Part shown: positions 37,989 through 45,832 of the stretch, one piece after another | How positions within the stretch are numbered: the first letter of the stretch is position 1 | Layout of the letters: each line of letters starts with the position of its first letter | NCBI RefSeq assembly: GCF_900099685.1 | Contig: NZ_FNDW01000002.1 | Location: 124,001-188,000, forward strand | Direction of reading: 5' to 3' | DNA: 64,000 bases | Source: Chryseobacterium taeanense | GTDB taxonomy: Bacteria; Bacteroidota; Bacteroidia; Flavobacteriales; Weeksellaceae | Position numbers and translations under genes: made by a program | Notes under the pieces: generated by a model | What the model was told of the DNA's origin: nothing | The model's database searches: none | Seen by the model: the letters and a program-made list of their open reading frames with translations, nothing else

Positions 37989-38687
37989 ATGAAAAAATAT
38001 AAAGAACTTCAAAGAGAATGTTACGAAGCGAATATGCAGCTCGATGCATTGAAGTTGGTAGTCTACACTTTCGGAAACGTGAGTGCCGTCGATCGTAACG
38101 AAGGGGTTTTTGCCATCAAACCCAGCGGTGTTCCTTATGCGGATTTAAAACCGAAAGATATAGTCATTCTTGATTTTGATGCTAACGTTATTGAAGGCAA
38201 ATTAAGACCTTCATCTGATACCAAAACCCATGCTTATCTTTATAAAAACTGGGAAAATATCGGCGGAATTTCCCATACGCATGCCATTTACTCTGTAGCT
38301 TGGGCGCAGGCTCAGATGGATATTCCGATTTTCGGGACGACTCATGCTGATCACCTGACTTCCGATATTCCGTGTGCACCTCCTATGGACGATAGCCTGA
38401 TTGAAGGTAATTACGAATACAATACAGGGATCCAGATCCTCGACTGTTTCAAAGAGAAAAATCTCTCGCCTCAGGAAGTGGAAATGGTGCTGATCGGAAA
38501 CCACGGTCCGTTTACCTGGGGAAAAAATGCAGAAAAAGCGGTTTATAATAGCAAAGTGCTGGAAACCATTGCTGAAATGGCCTATCTGACAAGACAGATC
38601 AATCCTAATGCACTTCGCTTAAAAGATTCCTTAATCAAAAAGCATTACGAAAGAAAGCACGGGAAAGATGCTTATTATGGACAATAG
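37989..38687 (+). CDS. araD: L-ribulose-5-phosphate 4-epimerase
   Basis: Class II aldolase-fold zinc enzyme, 232 aa, converting L-ribulose-5-phosphate to D-xylulose-5-phosphate, which then enters the pentose phosphate pathway. GNVSAVDR (substrate phosphate loop), PSGVPYADL, SHTHAIYSVAWAQA with two zinc-binding His, and IFGTTHADH are visible. GNHGPFTWG carries the third zinc ligand. The N-terminus MKKYKELQRECYEAN fits the family without extension. It sits second in the ara operon; a 182-base gap with two strong hairpins separates it from araA, an unusual interruption for an operon. Confidence 0.94.
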   Translation: MKKYKELQRECYEANMQLDALKLVVYTFGNVSAVDRNEGVFAIKPSGVPYADLKPKDIVILDFDANVIEGKLRPSSDTKTHAYLYKNWENIGGISHTHAIYSVAWAQAQMDIPIFGTTHADHLTSDIPCAPPMDDSLIEGNYEYNTGIQILDCFKEKNLSPQEVEMVLIGNHGPFTWGKNAEKAVYNSKVLETIAEMAYLTRQINPNALRLKDSLIKKHYERKHGKDAYYGQ

Positions 38688-38712
38688 GCGGCTAGCTTTT
38701 GGATTATAGCAT

Positions 38713-38821
38713 AAACCTCATAGGTTTTAAAAACCTATGAGGTTTGACAAAAAACGAATCCAAAAGGTTCAACATAAAATAATCATATAAACCTAACGGG
38801 TTTCTAAAACACGTTAGGTTT
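38713..38821 (+). repeat. Two large hairpins inside the ara operon
   Basis: The araD-araA gap contains a perfect inverted repeat with 16-base arms and a one-base centre at 38713-38745 (arms start AAACCTCATAGG). A second at 38789-38821 has perfect ten-base outer arms (AAACCTAACG and CGTTAGGTTT). Both open with AAACCT and end AGGTTT, so they belong to one repeat family. Neither has a T-run immediately after it. They may be mobile REP-type elements that also protect or attenuate the polycistronic mRNA. Confidence 0.75.
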
Positions 38822-38869
38822 CATGAGAAACCGCATTAAAAATCAATCATCAATTATCATTTATAAACT

Positions 38870-40366
38870 ATGTTAACACCCCTCAATACCAAAGAAATCT
38901 GGTTCATTACCGGAAGTCAACATTTGTACGGTCCTGAAACATTAGCTCAGGTTGCCGAACATTCAGCTAAAATCGTGGAAGCGTTCAATGCTTCATCGCA
39001 GATTCCTGTAAAAGTGGTTTTAAAGCCAACCGTGAAAACTACGGAAGAAATATTTGAAACCTTAGTCGCTGCCAATCATACGGCCGATTGTATCGGCGTT
39101 GTTACCTGGATGCATACGTTTTCACCGGCTAAAATGTGGATTCGTGGACTTACCACTTTACAGAAGCCTTTACTGCATCTTCACACCCAGTTCAATCAGG
39201 ATATTCCCTGGTCGACGATGGATATGGATTTTATGAATCTTAACCAAGCCGCACACGGTGACCGTGAGTTTGGATTTATGGTCAGCCGTCTTCGTAAAAA
39301 CAGAAAAGTTGTCGTAGGACATTGGGCAGAAGAAAGAGTGCAGAAACAGATTGGTGACTGGAGCCGTGTTGCTGCTGGCTGGGATGACTGGCAGGGAGCA
39401 AAATTTGCCCGTTTCGGAGATAACATGAGATACGTAGCCGTTACCGACGGAGATAAAGTGGAAGCGGAAACCCAATTTGGATTCTCCGTGAATACCTGGG
39501 GAATTGGTGATTTGGTAGGTGTAATTAATGGAGTAGGAGAAGGCGAAATAAAAACCCTTATCGAAGAATACGAAGCCTCTTATAGAATGGCTGAATCACT
39601 TCTTAGCGGAGGAACCAACAGAAAATCACTGGAAACAGCTGCCCGCATTGAGCTTGGTCTGGAAAAATTCCTGAAAGACGGAGGTTTTAAAGGTTTTTCT
39701 GATACGTTTGAAGATCTACACGGTATGGAACAGCTTCCTGGGATTGCCGTACAAAGACTGATGGAAAAAGGTTACGGTTTTGCAGGTGAAGGCGACTGGA
39801 AAACAGCAGCGCTCGTTCGTGCCATGAAAACCATGGGACAGGGCTTACACGGAGGAAATGCTTTCATGGAAGATTATACTTATCATTTGAATCCATCAAA
39901 CCCGTCCATCTTAGGATCCCATATGCTGGAAGTAGATCCTGTACTGGCGGCCGATAAACCTTCCTGTGAAATTCATCCGCTGGGAATTGGTGGAAAAGCA
40001 GACCCTGTAAGGCTTGTGTTTAATTCCAGAGGAAATATGGATTCGCTGGTGGCTGCATTAATGGATTTCGGGAATCATTTCAGATTGTTGATTAATAAAA
40101 CAAAATCGTTGGATATTACCGAAGAGCTTCCGAAACTTCCGGTGGCAAGAGTTCTGTGGAAACCTCTTCCTGACTTATATACAGCCGCTGAGGCCTGGAT
40201 TTTAGCCGGAGGTGCACACCATACTTGCTACAGTGAAAACCTTACGGTAGAACAGCTGGAAGATTTTGCCGAAATGGCGGGAATTGAATCATTGGTAATC
40301 GATGAAGACACGAAAATCCGTGATTTTAAAAATACACTTCGCTGGAATGAAATTTATTATCGTTAA
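38870..40366 (+). CDS. araA: L-arabinose isomerase
   Basis: 498 aa manganese-dependent isomerase interconverting L-arabinose and L-ribulose. The start [21 protein letters not shown] is the usual N-terminus, and the ATG follows a leader with the repeat ATCAATCATCAATTAT. Further family segments are [58 protein letters not shown] (catalytic Glu region), FMEDYTYHL (second Glu and His region) and GGAHHTCYS (C-terminal His). Downstream, the mutarotase begins 23 bases after the stop. It is the first enzyme acting on arabinose released by GH43, GH51 and GH127. Confidence 0.95.
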   Translation: MLTPLNTKEIWFITGSQHLYGPETLAQVAEHSAKIVEAFNASSQIPVKVVLKPTVKTTEEIFETLVAANHTADCIGVVTWMHTFSPAKMWIRGLTTLQKPLLHLHTQFNQDIPWSTMDMDFMNLNQAAHGDREFGFMVSRLRKNRKVVVGHWAEERVQKQIGDWSRVAAGWDDWQGAKFARFGDNMRYVAVTDGDKVEAETQFGFSVNTWGIGDLVGVINGVGEGEIKTLIEEYEASYRMAESLLSGGTNRKSLETAARIELGLEKFLKDGGFKGFSDTFEDLHGMEQLPGIAVQRLMEKGYGFAGEGDWKTAALVRAMKTMGQGLHGGNAFMEDYTYHLNPSNPSILGSHMLEVDPVLAADKPSCEIHPLGIGGKADPVRLVFNSRGNMDSLVAALMDFGNHFRLLINKTKSLDITEELPKLPVARVLWKPLPDLYTAAEAWILAGGAHHTCYSENLTVEQLEDFAEMAGIESLVIDEDTKIRDFKNTLRWNEIYYR

Positions 40367-40389
40367 TTCTTCAAAAAATCTTAACCATT

Positions 40390-41550
40390 ATGAAAAAAAT
40401 AGGAGGTAGTTTGCTCATTTTGTTAGCAGTTTTATGTATTTTCGGCTGCAATAAAAAAGAAAACAATAATAAGACTCATTCAGAAAACATGGAAAATGTA
40501 CAGGTTTCAGACTATGGTGTTACGGCGAATGGTGATTCCATTAAAAAATACACATTAAGCAATAAGAACGGGATGAAAGTGGAGATCATCAATTATGGTG
40601 GAATTATCACTTCTCTTACGGCACCCGATAAAGATGGGAAATACCAGGATGTAGTTTTGGGATTTGCCAAGCCTGAAGATTATTTCAACGGAAATCCGTA
40701 TTATTTCGGAGCGTTAATCGGAAGATATGGAAACAGGATTGCCGATGCAAAATTTACGTTGGAAGGCAAAACATACGACATTGATAAAAATGACGGACCG
40801 AACAGTCTTCACGGTGGGAAAGAAGGTTTTCACACTAAAATATGGACGGTAGAGCCGGTAAAAGATGCGAAACTTCCAACTTTGAAACTCACCTATGTAA
40901 GTGCTGATGGTGAAGAAGGATATCCGGGTAAATTAACCACAACAGTTTTGTACACACTTACGGACGACAATGCTTTGGAAATTTCATACGAAGCAGAAAC
41001 GGATAAAGCAACGGTAGTGAATCTTACGCAGCATTCTTATTTTAACCTTTCCGGAAATTTTCCCAATTTAATTACAGATCATGAGCTTCAGATCAATGCA
41101 GATAAGTTTTTACCTGTTAATAAAACACTTATTCCTGTGGGAGAAGAAAAAGCGGTGAAAGGTACTCCTTTTGATTTTACAGTTTCAAAACCCATCGGTA
41201 AAGACATCAATGCGGAAGATGAGCAGCTGAAGTTAGGAAAAGGCTACGACCATAATTGGATCCTTAACGGAAACGGAATGAGAACCATCGCTACTGTTTA
41301 TCATCCGGCAAGCGGAAGGATGATGGAAGTAATGACCGATCAGCCTGGCGTTCAGTTTTATTCCGGGAATTTTTTAGATGGAAAATACGAAACAAAAACA
41401 GGTGGCAAATATGAAAAAAGAAGCGGATTCTGCTTGGAAACACAACATTATCCTGATTCTCCGAACCAATCGGCTTTTCCTACTACAGAATTAAAACCTG
41501 GAGAGAAATACCATACTAAAACCATTTATAAATTCTCTGTTAAAAAATAA
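40390..41550 (+). CDS. galM: Aldose 1-epimerase (mutarotase), lipoprotein
   Basis: 386 aa mutarotase with a lipoprotein signal peptide: the hydrophobic stretch ends LCIFGCNKK, a lipobox whose Cys at about residue 20 would be lipidated. The enzyme is therefore anchored in the periplasm or outer membrane, not cytoplasmic as in E. coli. Active-site motifs are NYGGIITSL, IGRYGNRIADAKF, NSLHGGKEGFH (His), TQHSYFNLSG (catalytic His) and GFCLETQHYPDSPN (catalytic Glu). It equilibrates anomers of arabinose, xylose or galactose before import. Its position between araA and the symporter argues for arabinose, three bases before the transporter start. Confidence 0.9.
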   Translation: MKKIGGSLLILLAVLCIFGCNKKENNNKTHSENMENVQVSDYGVTANGDSIKKYTLSNKNGMKVEIINYGGIITSLTAPDKDGKYQDVVLGFAKPEDYFNGNPYYFGALIGRYGNRIADAKFTLEGKTYDIDKNDGPNSLHGGKEGFHTKIWTVEPVKDAKLPTLKLTYVSADGEEGYPGKLTTTVLYTLTDDNALEISYEAETDKATVVNLTQHSYFNLSGNFPNLITDHELQINADKFLPVNKTLIPVGEEKAVKGTPFDFTVSKPIGKDINAEDEQLKLGKGYDHNWILNGNGMRTIATVYHPASGRMMEVMTDQPGVQFYSGNFLDGKYETKTGGKYEKRSGFCLETQHYPDSPNQSAFPTTELKPGEKYHTKTIYKFSVKK

Positions 41551-41553
41551 ACT

Positions 41554-43281
41554 ATGGGACAATTAGCAACCATTGATATCATCATATTTCTTATCTATTT
41601 TATGGTGGTAGCCGGATACGGACTCTGGATTTACAGAAAGAAAAAATCTGAATCTACCGGCAGTAAAGATTATTTCCTTGCCGAAGGTTCTCTTACATGG
41701 TGGGCCATCGGTGCCAGTCTTATCGCTTCCAACATTTCGGCGGAACAGTTCATCGGGATGAGTGGTGAAGGATTTTTCGTCGGAGTGGCCGTAGCCGCTT
41801 ACGAGTGGATCGCAGCCGTGGCGCTTATTATTATCGCCGTATGGTTTATTCCGATCTATCTTAAAAATAAGATCTACACGATGCCTCAGTTTCTGGAAAC
41901 ACGTTATAATAAATCGGTTTCCCTGATCATGGCGGTGTTTTGGCTTTTTTTATATGTAATCGTTAACCTTACTTCCATCTTATATCTTGGTGCGTTGGCA
42001 ATTGATACTTTACTGGGAGGCGAGCATCTTCACATCATTATGATTGTCCTTCTGCTGATGGCTTTGCTGATTGGTTTGGGAGGAATGAAAGTAATCGGGT
42101 ACACCGATGTAATTCAGGTGGCTGTACTTATCATCGGAGGTTTTGCAACGGTGTATATGGCGTTGCAGATTGTGGATCAGAGAATCAACGGAGTTGCAGT
42201 AGGAAATGCGCTGGCAGGATTTAATACTTTAATGAATGAAGCGCCTGGGCATTTCAAACTCATGCTCGACAAGCCGACAACTACGACGACAACATTAGGG
42301 ATGCCTCAGAATTTAGAAGTACAGAAATATGTAGTATTGCCCGGACTTGCCATGTATTTTGCAGGACAGTGGATTGTTAATCTGAATTATTGGGGATGTA
42401 ATCAGTATATTACCCAAAGAGCTTTGGGAGCAGATCTGAAAACCGCAAGAACCGGAATCCTTTTTGCCGGATTTTTAAAACTCTTCATGCCGATCATCGT
42501 AATGCTTCCAGGGATTGCAGCGTATGTACTATATACCAAAGGACAACTTCCCGGATTTAGTGGTGTGAAGGATGGTGCTTATTCTGCGATCCTTACCTTT
42601 TTGCCTTCGGGACTGAAAGGTCTGGCGGTAGCGGCATTAACGGCAGCAATCGTAGCTTCCCTGGCCGGAAAAGTAAACAGTATCTCTACGATTTTCACCC
42701 TAGATATTTACAAGAAATACCTGAAAGCAGATGCTACCGAAATCCAGATGGTGAGAACCGGAAGATGGGTCATCATTATAGCGATGATGGTTGCCCTTGC
42801 CTTCACCTGGACAGATGTTTTAGGGATCGGCGGCGAAGGAGGTTTTACCTTTATTCAGAAATATACAGGATTTATCAGTCCGGGAGTATTTGCTATGTTC
42901 CTTTTGGGAATGTTCTGGAAAAGAACTACAGGAACGGCTGCATTAGTAGGTGTCATTTTAGGTTTCGTACTGGCTATTTTCTTCAACAGCTTTGCCATCG
43001 GAATTTTTGGAAAAGAAACCTGGCTGTACACTGCCTTTACCTATGAAAAACTGGAGAATGGCGTGGTGCATACCATCACGGAAATTCCGTTCCTGATTAA
43101 TATGGGATGGTCGTTTTTCATTACTATTGTTGTCATGGTACTGATTAGTCTTGCCGGACCAAAAGTGAATCCGAAAGCTTTTGCCATCGACAGCAAAATG
43201 TTCAGAGTAGATGCAAGAACTATGGTTCTGATTGTAGTTACTTTGCTTCTTCTTACGGCTTTGTATGTAAGATTCTGGTAA
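41554..43281 (+). CDS. Sodium/sugar symporter (SSS family)
   Basis: Inner-membrane solute:sodium symporter of 575 aa, related to vSGLT. About 14 hydrophobic segments are visible. Characteristic stretches are SKDYFLAEGSLTWWAIGASLIASNISAEQFIGMSGEGF (sodium-site helix 1), YTMPQFLETRYN, LYLGALAIDTLLGG, GGMKVIGYTDVIQV, NLNYWGCNQYITQRALGA and VAALTAAIVASLAGKVNSISTIFTLDIY. Its ATG lies three bases after the mutarotase stop and a terminator follows, so it is the last gene of the ara operon. L-arabinose is the most likely substrate from context; xylose, galactose or glucose cannot be excluded by sequence. Confidence 0.88.
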   Translation: MGQLATIDIIIFLIYFMVVAGYGLWIYRKKKSESTGSKDYFLAEGSLTWWAIGASLIASNISAEQFIGMSGEGFFVGVAVAAYEWIAAVALIIIAVWFIPIYLKNKIYTMPQFLETRYNKSVSLIMAVFWLFLYVIVNLTSILYLGALAIDTLLGGEHLHIIMIVLLLMALLIGLGGMKVIGYTDVIQVAVLIIGGFATVYMALQIVDQRINGVAVGNALAGFNTLMNEAPGHFKLMLDKPTTTTTTLGMPQNLEVQKYVVLPGLAMYFAGQWIVNLNYWGCNQYITQRALGADLKTARTGILFAGFLKLFMPIIVMLPGIAAYVLYTKGQLPGFSGVKDGAYSAILTFLPSGLKGLAVAALTAAIVASLAGKVNSISTIFTLDIYKKYLKADATEIQMVRTGRWVIIIAMMVALAFTWTDVLGIGGEGGFTFIQKYTGFISPGVFAMFLLGMFWKRTTGTAALVGVILGFVLAIFFNSFAIGIFGKETWLYTAFTYEKLENGVVHTITEIPFLINMGWSFFITIVVMVLISLAGPKVNPKAFAIDSKMFRVDARTMVLIVVTLLLLTALYVRFW

Positions 43282-43300
43282 TTTTAAATTTAGATAAATA

Positions 43301-43335
43301 AAAAACAGGATACCGCAAATGGTGTCCTGTTTTTG
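43301..43335 (+). terminator. Terminator closing the ara operon
   Basis: AAAAACAGGATACC-GCAAAT-GGTGTCCTGTTTTT forms a ten-pair core stem with one G-T pair, extended by A/T pairs and followed by a T-run. It sits 19 bases after the symporter stop. The A-run on the other side lets it also serve the converging Crp/Fnr gene. Confidence 0.85.
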
Positions 43336-43373
43336 TTTTCAAGGATTAAAACTCCTTTTTGTTTGATTATATT

Positions 43374-43961
43374 TTAAATCACGGTTTTCAGAATATTTCT
43401 GCGAACGCGCGATAATGTTTCTCTCGAAAGTCCCAGATAAGAAGCAACCATATGAAGAGGAACTCTATTAAAAATATCAGGATAAGTGTTGATGAAATCC
43501 AGGTATTTTTCTTCCGGACTACTGCTGATATTCATCAAAAGCCGTTTATGGATTTCCATAGATTTTCTTGTCAGGATATTTTCTACAAAAATATTGAGTT
43601 CAGGGATTTGTTCTCGCAGTTCTGCAAAATCTTCAAGGTTAAAGGCGAAAATTTCAGAGGATTCCATAGCTTCAATGTTGAGTTTTGATGGCGTATTATT
43701 GTAGAAGCTTTCCGGATCGGTTGTCCAAGACATTTCATTAACAAACTGAAGAATATGTTCATTGCCATCTTCAGAGGTTGAATAATTTCGCAAAAGTCCT
43801 TTCGCAACGAAGATTTTCAGATTACAAATATTGCCCTGTTTGCATACAATCTCTTTACGCTGAAGTTTTATCAATTGACTTTTATATAGGATGAAATTGA
43901 ACTTTTCATCCGTAAAATCCGGAAGCACTTTCTGAAAGTAATTTTTAAGAATCTCTGACAT
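43374..43961 (-). CDS. Crp/Fnr-family transcriptional regulator
   Basis: 195 aa regulator with an N-terminal cyclic-nucleotide-binding-type beta barrel (about 20-125) and a C-terminal helix-turn-helix (about 150-195, FNRVPLHMVASYLGLSRETLSRVRRNI). No Fnr-type N-terminal cysteine cluster is present: the two cysteines (KQGNICNL region) lie in the barrel. Its ligand is therefore unknown. Small Bacteroidota Crp/Fnr proteins of this type often sit beside a single oxidoreductase they control. Here the SDR gene at 44099 is divergent, with a shared 137-base promoter region. A link to sugar use is not evident. Confidence 0.85.
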   Translation of the reverse strand: MSEILKNYFQKVLPDFTDEKFNFILYKSQLIKLQRKEIVCKQGNICNLKIFVAKGLLRNYSTSEDGNEHILQFVNEMSWTTDPESFYNNTPSKLNIEAMESSEIFAFNLEDFAELREQIPELNIFVENILTRKSMEIHKRLLMNISSSPEEKYLDFINTYPDIFNRVPLHMVASYLGLSRETLSRVRRNILKTVI

Positions 43962-44021
43962 TTTTCAAAACTGAATTATATCTAAAATTAATTCTTTTTA
44001 TCGAATTAAAATAAAAATTGT

Positions 44022-44064
44022 GTCAAATGACCTCGTTTTTGGGATGTATTCACATCTAAATTTG
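44022..44064 (+). promoter_or_regulatory. Divergent promoter region of Crp/Fnr and SDR genes
   Basis: The -7 box TAAATTTG at 44057-44064 matches the Bacteroidota consensus and lies 34 bases before the SDR ATG. Upstream, GTCA-AA-TGAC at 44022-44031 is a short dyad placed where a regulator bound to both genes would act. The dyad is short and may be chance. Confidence 0.45.
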
Positions 44065-44098
44065 TATCAGAAATTATAACAAAACAAAATTTAAGAAT

Positions 44099-44992
44099 AT
44101 GAAAGTATTTGTAACAGGAGCTTCAGGATTTGTAGGCTCAGCAGTGGTAAAAGAATTATTATCAAACGGCCATCAGGTAGTTGGATTGGCGCGTTCGGAA
44201 GAATCTGCAAAATCCATCAGAGAGGCCGGAGCAGAAGTTTTAATGGGAGATCTGGATAGTCTCGATATTTTGCAAAAAGGAGCAAGGGAAGCAGATGGAG
44301 TTATTCATACAGCTTTTATCCACGATTTTTCAGATTATCAGACCAATGCGCTCAAAGACCAGAAAGCCATTGAAGCAATGGGCGAAGTGTTGAAAGGAAC
44401 CGATAAACCTATTGTGGTGACAGGCGGAACATTAGGACTTCCACTGATTGACGGGAAAATCACAGAAGAAAGTAAAGCACCGGCAGAATCAATCAGATTC
44501 TCTGAAAAAGCTTTCGTAGATTTATCAGAATCCGGTGTTAAAGCATCTATCGTTCGTCTTTCCCCAAGTGTTTACGGAAATTCTGAATCGGGTTTCAAAG
44601 GAGGTTTTGGAGTAATGCTTGCTGAACTGGCGAAGGCTAAAGGCTTTGCTGCTTATATTGGAGAGGGAAATAATGTCTGGCCATCTGTTCATCGTGCGGA
44701 TGCTGCAAAACTATTTCGTCTGGCCCTTGAAAAAGGAGAAGTTGGAGCAAGATATAATGCCGTTAATAATGATAAACAACTGTCAATGAAAGAATTTGCA
44801 GAATTAATTGGTGAAAAACTGGATATTCCTGTAAAATCTTTATCACCAGAAGAAGCACCGGATTATTTTACCTGGATGACATTTTTTGTTGGAGCAGATT
44901 GTCCGGCAACAAGCTTGCAGACTCAGGAAAAATTAGGATGGCAACCTTCCGAAAGAAGTTTCATAGAAGAACTGGATCAATATTTCTTCTAA
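44099..44992 (+). CDS. SDR-family NAD(P)-dependent epimerase/oxidoreductase
   Basis: 297 aa extended short-chain dehydrogenase of the atypical branch. The Rossmann motif is at the very N-terminus: MKVFVTGASGFVGSAVVKEL, with GLARSEES providing the arm that usually reads NADP. GDLDSLD follows at about 50 and IVVTGGTLGLP near 100. The canonical YxxxK is not obvious; the region after FSEKAFVDL carries SPSVYGN instead. The substrate is unknown. Annotated relatives are called NAD-dependent epimerase/dehydratase or 3-beta hydroxysteroid dehydrogenase-like. It is divergent from the Crp/Fnr gene and ends in its own terminator. Confidence 0.82.
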   Translation: MKVFVTGASGFVGSAVVKELLSNGHQVVGLARSEESAKSIREAGAEVLMGDLDSLDILQKGAREADGVIHTAFIHDFSDYQTNALKDQKAIEAMGEVLKGTDKPIVVTGGTLGLPLIDGKITEESKAPAESIRFSEKAFVDLSESGVKASIVRLSPSVYGNSESGFKGGFGVMLAELAKAKGFAAYIGEGNNVWPSVHRADAAKLFRLALEKGEVGARYNAVNNDKQLSMKEFAELIGEKLDIPVKSLSPEEAPDYFTWMTFFVGADCPATSLQTQEKLGWQPSERSFIEELDQYFF

Positions 44993-44999
44993 AATTATA

Positions 45000-45034
45000 A
45001 ACAGTCTTACTTCCGAAGTAAGGCTGTTTTTTTA
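45000..45034 (+). terminator. Terminator after the SDR gene
   Basis: ACAGTCTTACTT-CCG-AAGTAAGGCTGT is a twelve-pair stem with one G-T pair and a run of seven T at its end, starting eight bases after the stop codon. Confidence 0.88.
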
Positions 45035-45160
45035 TTAGGCAACTAGATATTTTTTAAATTTAAGGATATTATTCTCTGATTTTAGTTTAAAGCTGATATA
45101 TGTACCAATCGATTGCTATTTTCAGTTCTATTTTTATTTCTAAAAAAAAATCAATATCAC

Positions 45161-45168
45161 TACATTTG
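45161..45168 (+). promoter_or_regulatory. -7 promoter box of the exonuclease gene
   Basis: TACATTTG matches the Bacteroidota TAnnTTTG box. Transcription would begin close to 45173, which excludes translation from the ATG at 45100 and supports the GTG at 45184 as the start of the following gene. Confidence 0.6.
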
Positions 45169-45183
45169 TATAAACATTTTCCC

Positions 45184-45828
45184 GTGAAATCTTACCTCAT
45201 GTTTATTGATACGGAAACCACTTCCGTTCCCAAACGCTGGGATCTTCCGTACTCCGAAACGGCAAACTGGCCTTCAGTGGTTCAGGTTTCCTGGATCGTC
45301 TGTTCGGAAGATGGTAAAGAAATTAAAAGGGAAGACCGATACATTTTTGAGGAAGACCTTGTCATCAGTGAAGAATCATTTAAGGTTCACGGGATTACTG
45401 AAGAATTTTTGAGATCTCGTGGGAAACGCAGAACGGAAGTATTAAAAGCTCTTGCTGAAGATATCATAAAATATCAGCCTTTGATTGTCGGACATTTCAT
45501 TGAATTTGACCTTCATATTCTCGCTGCTGATTTTCTGAGAGCAGGATTAGCCATTCCTTTCGAAAACAGTCGTTTTTATTGTACCATGCTGAAAAGCAGG
45601 CAATATACATCCGGAATTTCATCCAGGTACATGCGTCTGCCGGAACTGTATCGTTATCTGCTGAGTGAAATGGCAGAGCCTTCGCACAATGCACGTATCG
45701 ATGCCGCAATGACCGCAAGTTGCTTTTTCGAAATCGGCCGTCGAAATCAGCTGTCTCAAAAAGACCTTGAAGAAAAGCATCACCTGATAGCTGGAAAGCT
45801 GCACTTTCCCGTTTTAAAACTTACGTAA
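45184..45828 (+). CDS. DEDDh 3'-5' exonuclease (DNA pol III epsilon-like)
   Basis: Exonuclease of the DnaQ superfamily, 214 aa from a GTG start. The frame is open back to an ATG at 45100, but those 28 residues look non-coding and overlap a promoter box, whereas VKSYLMFIDTETT matches the usual family start. The DEDDh residues are visible: Asp and Glu in FIDTETT (Exo I), Asp in GHFIEFD (Exo II), and His and Asp in HNARIDAAMT (Exo III). There is no polymerase or BRCT domain. The CBS-DUF294 gene follows with a four-base gap, so they form a two-gene operon. Such a pairing recurs in Bacteroidota and suggests a signalling or nucleotide-related job, but the substrate is unknown. Confidence 0.85.
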   Translation: MKSYLMFIDTETTSVPKRWDLPYSETANWPSVVQVSWIVCSEDGKEIKREDRYIFEEDLVISEESFKVHGITEEFLRSRGKRRTEVLKALAEDIIKYQPLIVGHFIEFDLHILAADFLRAGLAIPFENSRFYCTMLKSRQYTSGISSRYMRLPELYRYLLSEMAEPSHNARIDAAMTASCFFEIGRRNQLSQKDLEEKHHLIAGKLHFPVLKLT

Positions 45829-45832
45829 GCCT

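Noticed and set aside
45100..45183. Upstream in-frame extension of the exonuclease from the ATG at 45100
   Set aside because: The 28 residues are unlike the family and overlap a -7 promoter box; GTG at 45184 fits both promoter and protein alignment.
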